Assembly: GCA_045542315.1 (NCBI GenBank)
Contig: JAZQKU010000091.1
Span: 1-20,827 of the forward strand
Reading direction: 5' to 3'
Origin: RGIG5299 sp045542315
Lineage (GTDB): Bacteria > Bacillota > Clostridia > Oscillospirales > RGIG5299
Length of the DNA stretch: 20,827 nt
In this document: positions 6,511 through 12,929 of the stretch, piece by piece
How positions within the stretch are numbered: position 1 is the stretch's first letter
Layout: each line of letters begins with the position of its first letter
Made by a program: the position numbers and the translations under genes
Notes under the pieces: model-generated
The model's database searches: none
Told to the model about the DNA's origin: nothing
What the model saw: the letters and a program-made list of their open reading frames with translations, nothing else

Positions 6511-8248
6511 AGGACTTAAAAAATATTGGTTTTGGGCGATCTTATCCCCTCTTGCCATGTTCGTTGAGGTAATGTGCGACCTGCAGTTACCCTCTCTTAT
6601 GGAGAAGATAGTTGACGAGGGAATAAACAACACCCTGCTTTCGGCAAACGAAAAGCTCGAAACGGTGCTCTCGATAGGCGGACTTATGCTTCTTTTGGGC
6701 CTTATCGGCGCAATCGGAGGAATGTCGTCCTCTTATTTTGCGGCTAAGGCGTCGCAGAGCTTCGGAAGAGACCTTCGCAAGCAGACGTTTGGCAAAATTA
6801 TGCATCTTTCCTTTGAGCAGACCGACAAATTCACCACCGGCTCTCTCGTAACCCGTCTTTCAAACGATATCGCCATGGTTGCCGATTTCGTCACTATGGC
6901 GCTCCGTATGTTTATCCGCTCCCCCTTTATGCTTATCGGCGGTCTCTACCTCCTTATAAGAAAAGCGGGAAGCTTCGGACTTATCCTCGCAGTTGCCTGT
7001 CCCCTTTTGCTTATCACCTTCTTCATCTTTCTTCGCAAGGCCACTCCGCTTTTTTCGGTCGTTCAGAAAAAGCTCGATAAGGTAAACGGCGTTGTGCAGG
7101 AAAACGTGACAGGCGCAAGAGTTGTAAAGGCCTACGTCCGCGAGGATCACGAGATAGAGCGCTTCAACAGTGCAAACGTCGATCTCGTTGACACAAACTA
7201 CCGCGTTCAGAAGATACTTACCCTTATGATGCCTATCATTATGATAATAATGAACCTCACGGTGGTTGCCGTTATCACGGTGGGCGGATTTGAGGTAAAC
7301 GCAGGCAATATGAAGGTGGGCTCGATAATGTCGGCGATGACCTACCTCACAATGGTCCTTATGTCGTTTATTATGGTTGGAAATATGGCACAGTATATAA
7401 CCCGTGCCTTCGCATCGGTCAAGCGTATCAACGAGGTCCTCGACACCGAGCCAGTAATAAAGGACGGCACGGTGACCGACGGAACGGAAAAGGGCACTGT
7501 TTCCTTCAGAAACGTAGTCTTTGCCTATCCCGGCTCGTCGGGCGAGCCGGTGCTTTCCGGAATTTCGTTTGACGTTAAAAAGGGTGAAACGGTTGCGATA
7601 ATGGGTGCCACCGGCTCGGGTAAGACCTCTCTTATCAACCTCATTCCCCGCTTTTACGACGCAACCGAGGGCGAGGTTTTCGTTGACGGCGTTAACGTAA
7701 AGGAATACACTCTCTCCTCACTTCGCAAGCGCCTTGCAATAGTTTCTCAGAAGACCGAGCTTTTCTCGGGAACAATAAAATCAAATATTCTTCAGGGCAG
7801 ACCCGACGCCACCGATAAGGAAATAGAATCGGCAATAACCGTCGCGCAGGCAAAGGAATTTATCGATTCCTTCGAGGAGGGGATACTCTCCGACGTGGGC
7901 GAAAAGGGCATGAAGCTTTCGGGCGGTCAGCGTCAGCGCGTTTCGATTGCCCGTGCGGTCATAAGAAAGCCCGAAATTATGATAATGGACGACTCGATGT
8001 CGGCGCTTGACCTTTCAACCGACGCCCGCCTTCGCCGCGCTCTCAAAAAGGAGCTTCGTGACACCACCGTTATCATGGTCGCGCAGCGCGTCGCCTCGGT
8101 TATGACCGCCGACAGAATAATAATTCTCGAAAACGGCAAAATAGTCGGAAACGACTGCCACGAGAGGCTTCTTGAAAGCTGTGAAGCTTATCAGACCATC
8201 TACAGCTCGCAGTTAAAGAAAGGAGATGAGACCGATGGCAGACAATAA
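6497..8248 (+). CDS. Heterodimeric ABC exporter subunit, degenerate-site half (permease-ATPase)
   Basis: This is a 583-residue half-transporter: a six-helix type IV exporter membrane domain (about 1-320), then a nucleotide-binding domain. Walker A is GATGSGKT (370-377), the signature LSGGQ starts at 474, Walker B ends MIMDD (D498). The position of the catalytic glutamate is D499, and the switch histidine is replaced by Q530 in MVAQR. These two changes mark the non-hydrolytic site of heterodimeric exporters such as TM287/288 and BmrCD. The partner is the next gene. I use the GTG at 6497, which has AAGGAGG at 6481-6487 with a 9-nt gap; an ATG ten codons upstream lacks such a site. It overlaps marR by 14 nt, so translation is probably coupled. 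The substrate is not predictable; a drug, peptide or lipid is typical. Confidence 0.92.
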   Translation: MKLFKGLKKYWFWAILSPLAMFVEVMCDLQLPSLMEKIVDEGINNTLLSANEKLETVLSIGGLMLLLGLIGAIGGMSSSYFAAKASQSFGRDLRKQTFGKIMHLSFEQTDKFTTGSLVTRLSNDIAMVADFVTMALRMFIRSPFMLIGGLYLLIRKAGSFGLILAVACPLLLITFFIFLRKATPLFSVVQKKLDKVNGVVQENVTGARVVKAYVREDHEIERFNSANVDLVDTNYRVQKILTLMMPIIMIIMNLTVVAVITVGGFEVNAGNMKVGSIMSAMTYLTMVLMSFIMVGNMAQYITRAFASVKRINEVLDTEPVIKDGTVTDGTEKGTVSFRNVVFAYPGSSGEPVLSGISFDVKKGETVAIMGATGSGKTSLINLIPRFYDATEGEVFVDGVNVKEYTLSSLRKRLAIVSQKTELFSGTIKSNILQGRPDATDKEIESAITVAQAKEFIDSFEEGILSDVGEKGMKLSGGQRQRVSIARAVIRKPEIMIMDDSMSALDLSTDARLRRALKKELRDTTVIMVAQRVASVMTADRIIILENGKIVGNDCHERLLESCEAYQTIYSSQLKKGDETDGRQ

Positions 8249-10067
8249 AAAGCCGCAGGGCGTTCAGATGCACCCGCCCGGCAGAGGCGGCGGTCCCATG
8301 CACCACGGAATGCCCTTTGAAAAGCCGAAGGACGCCAAGGGCACCGTTTCCCGTCTTATAAAATACATCGGAAAAAGCAAATATCTCCTTTTGGGACTCT
8401 TCGTTTCGGTTATTTTCATTTCTCTTGCGGGTCTTGCAGCCCCCTATTTTCAGGGCATTGCCGTCGATTTCCTCGACGTCGAGGCGGGAACCGTTGACTT
8501 CAAAAAGCTCTTTACCGTTATCGCCCTTCTGACGGCGGCTTATATTGCAAACTCCCTCTTTACCTTTATTCAGGGGCTTATTGCCGCCCGTCTTGCAAGA
8601 AACACCGTCCGCGATATGCGAAAAGACCTTTTCAATCACCTTGCAAAGCTCCCGATAAAATTCTTCGACACCCACCGTCACGGCGACATAATGAGCCGTA
8701 TGACCAACGACGTCGAAACCGTTTCAAACACCGTTTCAATGTCGCTTACCGTAGTCGTTTCGGGTCTGCTTACCGTAACGGGCGTGCTTACGGTAATGTT
8801 TATTTTAAACTGGAAGATGACTCTTCTTGCCTTCGTTACCATTCCCCTTTCCTTCCTTTCCACTCTCTTTATGGGAAAGATTATGAGAAAATACTTCAAA
8901 CGTCAGCAGGCGTTAAACGGCGAGTTAAACGGTATAAGCGAGGAAGCGATAACCGAATACCGCACCGTCGCCGCCTACTCTCTTGAGGCGGAAAAGATAG
9001 AGTGCTTCCACGAGAGCGCCGATAACCTTAAGAAAACCGCGGTCACCGCCCAGCTTTTCGGCGGAATGATGGGCCCGATAATGAATATGCTCGGTAACTT
9101 AAACTACATTCTCATTGCGGCGGCAGGCGGCTTCTTCTCGGTTTCAACCGGAATGCCCTTAAGCGTTATTCAGCAGTTTTTGCTCTATTCAAAGCAGTTT
9201 ACCCGCCCGATAAACGAGCTCGGTCATCAGTGGGCGACCATTCAGACCGCCATTGCGGGCGCCGAGCGAATCTTCGCCATTATGGACACTCCCGCCGAGG
9301 CAGATGAGGGAACGAGCGAGGCGGAAATAGAAGGAAGGCTCGACTTCTCTCACGTGGTCTTCTCCTACAAGGAGGGCGAGCCCGTTTTGAAGGACTTTGA
9401 CCTTTGGGTAAAGAAGGGCCACCGCATTGCCATCGTAGGCAAGACGGGTGCGGGCAAGACCACCGTCGTCAATCTGCTTACGAGATTTTACGATATTCAG
9501 GGCGGCAAAATAACGATAGACGGCACCGATCTTTTTGATTTCAAAAAATCCACTCTCCGAAAGAGCATAGCGATAGTTTTGCAGGACACCGTGCTCTTCT
9601 CCGACACCGTTAAAAACAACATAAAATACGGAAGAGAGGACGCAACCGACGAGGAGGTAATCGCGGCGGCGCGTCTTGCAAACGCCGACAGCTTTATAAC
9701 CAAGCTTCCCGACGGCTACGATACCGTTCTTTCCGAATCGGGCGCAAACCTTTCGCAGGGTCAGCGCCAGCTCCTTTCCATTGCGAGAGCAATTATTGCC
9801 GACCCGAAGATACTCATTCTCGACGAGGCAACGAGCTCTGTCGATACCACCACCGAGCTTCACATTCAGGAGGCAATGTTAAACCTTATGAAGGACAGAA
9901 CGAGCCTTATTATCGCTCACCGTCTTTCGACGATAAGGGACGTTGACTGCATTATAGTCCTTGATGACGGAAGGATCTGCGAGGCAGGCAACCACGAGGA
10001 GCTTCTTCAGAAGGGCGGCTACTACCACAAGCTCTATAAGGACCAATTCGCAGGAATAGAAACCTGA
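8235..10067 (+). CDS. Heterodimeric ABC exporter subunit, catalytic half (permease-ATPase)
   Basis: This 610-residue half-transporter is the partner of the preceding gene. A Met/His/Gly/Pro-rich cytoplasmic tail (residues about 12-27, QMHPPGRGGGPMHHGMPF) precedes a six-helix membrane domain (about 40-340) and an ATPase domain. Walker A is GKTGAGKT (402-409), Walker B ends LILDE with catalytic E531, and the switch histidine is H562 in IIAHR. The signature is LSQGQ (from 506) rather than LSGGQ, the usual change in the subunit whose signature faces the dead site. The pair thus complements: one competent and one degenerate nucleotide site. The ATG at 8235 is chosen because AAAGGAG (8219-8225) lies 9 nt upstream; the ATG at 8226 touches that site. 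It overlaps the first subunit by 14 nt. Confidence 0.93.
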   Translation: MADNKKPQGVQMHPPGRGGGPMHHGMPFEKPKDAKGTVSRLIKYIGKSKYLLLGLFVSVIFISLAGLAAPYFQGIAVDFLDVEAGTVDFKKLFTVIALLTAAYIANSLFTFIQGLIAARLARNTVRDMRKDLFNHLAKLPIKFFDTHRHGDIMSRMTNDVETVSNTVSMSLTVVVSGLLTVTGVLTVMFILNWKMTLLAFVTIPLSFLSTLFMGKIMRKYFKRQQALNGELNGISEEAITEYRTVAAYSLEAEKIECFHESADNLKKTAVTAQLFGGMMGPIMNMLGNLNYILIAAAGGFFSVSTGMPLSVIQQFLLYSKQFTRPINELGHQWATIQTAIAGAERIFAIMDTPAEADEGTSEAEIEGRLDFSHVVFSYKEGEPVLKDFDLWVKKGHRIAIVGKTGAGKTTVVNLLTRFYDIQGGKITIDGTDLFDFKKSTLRKSIAIVLQDTVLFSDTVKNNIKYGREDATDEEVIAAARLANADSFITKLPDGYDTVLSESGANLSQGQRQLLSIARAIIADPKILILDEATSSVDTTTELHIQEAMLNLMKDRTSLIIAHRLSTIRDVDCIIVLDDGRICEAGNHEELLQKGGYYHKLYKDQFAGIET

Positions 10068-10095
10068 AAAACACAAAAAAGACAGCGTAAAGCGG

Positions 10096-10113
10096 ACTTC
10101 TCATAAGGAAGTT
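10096..10113 (+). repeat. Left copy of the 18-nt inverted repeat with internal hairpin
   Basis: ACTTCTCATAAGGAAGTT is the exact reverse complement of 11037-11054, loop bases included. It folds as ACTTC-N8-GAAGT. It lies 29 nt after the stop of the catalytic ABC gene and may act as its terminator, but no T-run follows. Confidence 0.7.
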
Positions 10114-10147
10114 CAATTCAACTTGATTCGCAGAAAACAAAGATTAA

Positions 10148-10175
10148 CCCCGACAGATTAAAAAGTCTGTCGGGG
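10148..10175 (-). terminator. Intrinsic terminator of the HD-domain gene
   Basis: CCCCGACAGA (10148-10157) and TCTGTCGGGG (10166-10175) form a perfect 10-bp stem with an 8-nt loop, starting 7 nt after the HD gene stop on the minus strand and followed there by TTAATCTTTGTTTT. It may also stop transcripts arriving from the ABC operon on the other strand. Confidence 0.75.
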
Positions 10176-10182
10176 GATTGCA

Positions 10183-10749
10183 TTATTTGCCTTCTTTGCT
10201 GATTTTGTCAATGCTGTCTTGCTTTACTTCCTTTCGCAATTCTTTTGTCCAAAAAGACCATTCGGAATTTTTTTGACCATATGTAAGATTTTCTTCATAT
10301 TCTCTGGTAAGCCATGTTGAAATGTCGGCTTCATTATGCGATATTAAAGCCTCAATATTATCAAGTGATTTCCATAATTTTGATTCATCGGTATTTAATG
10401 ACTTCATCTCTTCAAACAACTCAGATAACTCTTTTTTCGTGTCAACCGGTAATAATGTTAATAAACTATCGATTGCTTTTTCCTCATCTTTTTCATTTTC
10501 ATCCGTTTTTAAAAAAGCAGGAATATCTCCAGTTATGGCTTCACCAAAATCGTGAATCAAGCACATTTTGATAACTTTATTTATATTCAAATCAGGGTAT
10601 TCATCTGTACAAAGCATCGCCATAACAGCAAGTCGCCACGAATGCTCCGCAACCGACTCGTGTCTTCCACTCGATGTCCAAGAATGACGCGTGTTGCACT
10701 TTAATTTTTCAATTACATTTAAGAATTTAATATATTCCCGTTGATTCAT
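10183..10749 (-). CDS. HD-domain phosphohydrolase, YfbR/HDDC2-like
   Basis: This 188-residue metal-dependent hydrolase has the HD-domain pattern. H36 lies in RHESVAEHSWRLAVMAM, the HD doublet H66-D67 in CLIHDFGEAITGDIPAF with E70 and D75 nearby, and D130 in KSLDNIEA. Characterised relatives (E. coli YfbR) are 5'-deoxynucleotidases acting on deoxynucleoside monophosphates, so a nucleotide substrate is likely but not proven. The ATG has AAGGAG upstream on the minus strand. It has its own promoter (10831-10859) and terminator, and its base composition and A/T-ending codons differ strongly from its neighbours, which suggests recent transfer. It stands alone between converging genes. A role in nucleotide-pool control or phage resistance would be speculation. 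Confidence 0.88.
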   Translation of the reverse strand: MNQREYIKFLNVIEKLKCNTRHSWTSSGRHESVAEHSWRLAVMAMLCTDEYPDLNINKVIKMCLIHDFGEAITGDIPAFLKTDENEKDEEKAIDSLLTLLPVDTKKELSELFEEMKSLNTDESKLWKSLDNIEALISHNEADISTWLTREYEENLTYGQKNSEWSFWTKELRKEVKQDSIDKISKEGK

Positions 10750-10776
10750 AACTTATCTCCTTTTATCGCCAGTTTC

Positions 10777-10809
10777 GCCTTTGTATTACAAAGGCATCGG
10801 GCAAAGCCC
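10777..10809 (-). repeat. Two hairpins in the HD gene leader
   Basis: GCCTTTGT-ATT-ACAAAGGC (10777-10795, 8-bp stem) and GGGC-AAA-GCCC (10799-10809, 4-bp stem) lie between the promoter and the ribosome binding site of the HD gene, so the mRNA leader of about 75 nt starts with two small stems. They may stabilise the mRNA or belong to the repeat element. Confidence 0.6.
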
Positions 10810-10830
10810 ATGTCCCTACGATGTAACCCC

Positions 10831-10859
10831 ATTATAACACAGATCGGCAGAGAAAACAA
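10831..10859 (-). promoter_or_regulatory. Promoter of the HD-domain gene
   Basis: On the minus strand, TTGTTT (10859-10854) and TATAAT (10836-10831) are 17 nt apart. The -35 box directly abuts the first unit of the 9-bp repeat array at 10861. Confidence 0.7.
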
Positions 10860-10860
10860 G

Positions 10861-11032
10861 AGTGATATTCCGACTTCGTCGGAGTGATATTATCTCTTGC
10901 GCGATAGTGATATTGAAGCTTTCAGCTTCAGTGTTATTTTATTCGCCTTCCAAAACTTGCGTAGCAAATATCACTCGGCATAAGCCGAATATCACTGCGA
11001 AGCAATATCACTCGCCGCAGGCGAATAAAACT
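10861..11032. repeat. Palindromic array of eight 9-bp repeats separated by mini-hairpins
   Basis: AGTGATATT occurs at 10861, 10883 and 10906, with the variant AGTGTTATT at 10930. The reverse complement AATATCACT occurs at 10967, 10988 and 11004, with the variant AATAAAACT at 11024. Spacers are mostly short stems: CCGAC-TTC-GTCGG (10870-10882), GAAGCT-TTC-AGCTTC (10915-10929), CGGC-ATAA-GCCG (10976-10987) and CGCC-GCA-GGCG (11013-11023). TTGC-GTA-GCAA (10957-10967) lies near the centre. TTTTATTCGCC (10937-10947) is also repeated inverted at 11020-11030. Unit spacing is 16-24 nt. I see no coding function. Confidence 0.9.
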
Positions 11033-11059
11033 GCCCAACTTCCTTATGAGAAGTTGGGC
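11033..11059 (-). terminator. Hairpin after the glycosidase-like gene, right copy of the inverted repeat
   Basis: GCCCAACTTC (11033-11042) and GAAGTTGGGC (11050-11059) form a perfect 10-bp stem with loop CTTATGA. On the minus strand it lies 19 nt after the stop of the gene ending at 11079 and is followed by AGTTTTATT, a modest T-rich tail that is itself the last unit of the 9-bp array. It contains the 18-mer shared with 10096-10113. Confidence 0.7.
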
Positions 11060-11078
11060 AAGCCGTCTTTTTTATTTA

Positions 11079-12227
11079 TTATTCTGCCGTAAGAAAGCAA
11101 GCCTCGGTATTTTTGAAGGTGACCTTGTATCTGCCGTTTTCGGAAAAAAGCCTTTCTTTTTCCGAGCATTTATTAAGGTAAACCTCATCGCAATCGGCGG
11201 TGAAGGTGACCTCGTATTCCTCTTTGCCGCAGTCGGCGGGGGATATGATCAGCGCTTCCCTTCCCTCTTTTTCAAATTTTCCGATAACGGCTTCGTTATT
11301 CACCGTTATATCCTTAAAAACGCCGTGGCTTACGGCACGGTCAGCCCTCTCTGTCTCCACCCAATCGTATTCGAAGCAACCGTCCGCAAGGGCGCGTACC
11401 CTTTTATTTATTTTCTTCAGCTTTTCATATTGTACGGTTTTGTTGCCATCTTCGTCAAGCACGTTGTTACTCCACCAGCCGCCCGTGTAGCACGCCCACG
11501 AAATCATTTTCGCGCCGTAAGCCATTGCGCAAAACGCCTGAAGTGCAAGCTCTGCCTCTGTGACGTAACGGTTTGGGTCAAGTGAGTTTACCTGACCGAT
11601 AAACAAAAGCTTCTTTTTATACTCCTTGCAGCATGCGGCAACCGTAGCGAGGTCGGAAAGCAAACGGCTTTTGGAGGTGGTGAGAAAATAGTGGTCAAGG
11701 CTGATATACGGGAGATCTACGTTTTTTACGTATTTTTCAATATATTCTCGGTAGTCTGCGGTGCCAAGCTCCCTCATGACCTGATTCATGCTGCTTGCGG
11801 CGGTCATTCCGTAGGACGGATAGAGGTTCAAATAAGAAAGCTTTGCGGGGGCAAGCTCCTTTATAAGCTCAATTACCTCTCCGTAATAGCCGAAATCGAG
11901 GCTTGATGGCTCGTCGCCGACGTCGATACCGACGATCGCGGGGTGATCGGCAAAGCCTTTTATCCCTTCCTTATACGCCTCTGTTTTGTTGAGCTTAGCC
12001 ATTGTGCCCGCATTTTCGCCATTTCCTCCCCACCAGCCCGGTACGATGCCCGTAACCACGGCAGAAACGCCGTATTTTGCAAAAAGATCAAGGGCAGGTC
12101 TGTCGTTATCCATACCGATAACAAGGTCGATGCCGCAATCCTTAAGATCCTTAACGCCTTCGTCGGTTCTCGCGTTTTTATGAAGATAGTAGCTTCCGAT
12201 ATGGAATTTACCGAAAAATCCGTCCAT
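11079..12227 (-). CDS. Putative TIM-barrel glycoside hydrolase, cytoplasmic
   Basis: This 382-residue protein has no signal peptide. It reads as a clan-A-like (beta/alpha)8 barrel: early strands GIDLVIGMDND and GVSAVVTGIVPGWW, then AIVGIDVGDEPSS, whose E106 would be the acid/base. Later come YISLDHYF (174-181), LLFIGQV and the late-barrel stretch AFCAMAYGAKMISWACYTGGWW (232-252). A C-terminal beta-sandwich-like part (about 290-382) follows. The DEP motif and the MAYGAK-type strand resemble beta-galactosidase-like families, but I cannot assign a numbered GH family or a substrate. The ATG has AGGAGG upstream and a good promoter at 12254-12282. It is transcribed alone and ends at a hairpin shared with the cassette. 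Confidence 0.65.
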   Translation of the reverse strand: MDGFFGKFHIGSYYLHKNARTDEGVKDLKDCGIDLVIGMDNDRPALDLFAKYGVSAVVTGIVPGWWGGNGENAGTMAKLNKTEAYKEGIKGFADHPAIVGIDVGDEPSSLDFGYYGEVIELIKELAPAKLSYLNLYPSYGMTAASSMNQVMRELGTADYREYIEKYVKNVDLPYISLDHYFLTTSKSRLLSDLATVAACCKEYKKKLLFIGQVNSLDPNRYVTEAELALQAFCAMAYGAKMISWACYTGGWWSNNVLDEDGNKTVQYEKLKKINKRVRALADGCFEYDWVETERADRAVSHGVFKDITVNNEAVIGKFEKEGREALIISPADCGKEEYEVTFTADCDEVYLNKCSEKERLFSENGRYKVTFKNTEACFLTAE

Positions 12228-12253
12228 CTCAGACCCTCCTCCTTTTTTATATT

Positions 12254-12282
12254 ATTTTACCATCAAAATAAGGCGCGGTCAA
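12254..12282 (-). promoter_or_regulatory. Promoter of the glycosidase-like gene
   Basis: On the minus strand, TTGACC (12282-12277) and TAAAAT (12259-12254) are exactly 17 nt apart and lie just upstream of the AGGAGG site. Confidence 0.7.
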
Positions 12283-12339
12283 CGGCTTTTTTCTTTTATT
12301 TTGCGGGAAGATGCGGTGGCGCACTTTCTTTTTTTCCGC

Positions 12340-12890
12340 TCGCTTACGCCGTGGTGGCTTTTTCCGCTACGCGCGGGGCGCTTGTTTCCGCTTACGCCGC
12401 TTATGCTCCCCTTTTCTCAAAGATGAGAAAAGGGGGAAAAGAATCTTTTTAAGGGGAAGGCTCCCCTATGCTCACGAGAATAAAAAGGGTACAAAACGCC
12501 TTACGCTTAAGCGAAATGCAAACGTCGCTTCGCTCCCTTTGCTATTTCTTATGCGTAAGGCAAGAACGCACAAAACCAAAGGCTCTTGCCTCGCTCGCAT
12601 CTACCCCTCTTTTGGTGCGCGTCCACACTCGGTTAGTTGCCCGAGGGGTGAGGTGAGTGACGCAAAACATTGTGTTTTGCATAAGCCTCCTTTCGCCTTC
12701 ACACCTTCGCAGGCGCAAAGCGCCAAGAGGTGTGCGAGTGAAAGGGGATTTTTGCCTTTCTTACTCTCACGAACCGAGGGGAAGCTCCCCTCAATAAAGG
12801 ATCTTCTTTTCCCCTTTCTTGTATCCTTACAAGAAAGGGGCGCCCCGCGCGTAGCGGGACTTTTCAAAAAGGGGAGCCACCGTGGCTTGC
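12340..12890. repeat. Noncoding island of nested inverted repeats
   Basis: An 18-nt perfect inverted repeat (12364-12381 and 12840-12857, CCGCTACGCGCGGGGCGC) frames the region. Inside are stems at 12408-12435 (11 bp), 12811-12840 (13 bp), 12452-12467 and 12776-12792 (6-7 bp, AGGGGA/TCCCCT). Further stems are 12498-12506 with 12553-12561, 12603-12609 with 12643-12649, 12662-12680 (8 bp), and 12700-12734 (nested 7 bp plus 5 bp). The elements on the left recur in mirrored order on the right, so the whole is one large imperfect palindrome centred near 12610. Open frames through it are arginine/serine-rich and look like artefacts. No gene is supported. Confidence 0.8.
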
Positions 12891-12929
12891 AAACAAAAAA
12901 ACAAAAAAGAAACGGTGTTAAACCGTTTC
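12890..12929 (-). terminator. Intrinsic terminator of the uroporphyrinogen-decarboxylase-family gene
   Basis: GAAACGG (12909-12915) and CCGTTTC (12923-12929) form a 7-bp stem whose loop contains the gene's own stop codon (12918-12920). On the minus strand a long T-rich run (TTTTTTGTTTTTTTG) follows. It should shield the palindromic island from read-through. Confidence 0.85.

Larger units (their letters stand above)
10075..11073. mobile_element. Putative single-gene cassette bounded by imperfect inverted repeats
   Basis: The outer ends AAAAAAGAC (10075-10083) and GTCTTTTTT (11065-11073) are a perfect inverted pair. About 20 nt inside each lies an identical inverted 18-mer (10096-10113 and 11037-11054). 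Between them is one AT-rich gene with its own promoter and terminator, plus a palindromic repeat array. The base composition drops sharply inside: 10321-10380 has 18 G+C of 60, against 27 of 60 at 9841-9900. There is no transposase and I see no clear target duplication. It could be a non-autonomous mobile cassette. Alternatively, the ends could be two copies of a genome-wide terminator serving the convergent flanking genes. Confidence 0.4.

Noticed and set aside
8226..8234. ATG at 8226 as start of the second ABC subunit
   Set aside because: It directly touches AAAGGAG, leaving no spacing; ATG at 8235 is 9 nt away.
10861..11032. CRISPR array
   Set aside because: Repeats are only 9 bp, invert halfway, and spacers are self-complementary stems of 7-15 nt rather than unique 30-nt spacers; no cas genes nearby.
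10861..11032. Cluster of Fur/PerR half-sites (TGATATT resembles TGATAAT)
   Set aside because: The units differ at one base from the box and are not arranged as 7-1-7 palindromes; spacing is 16-24 nt.
10075..11073. Classical insertion sequence
   Set aside because: No transposase or fragment of one, and no target-site duplication visible at the edges.
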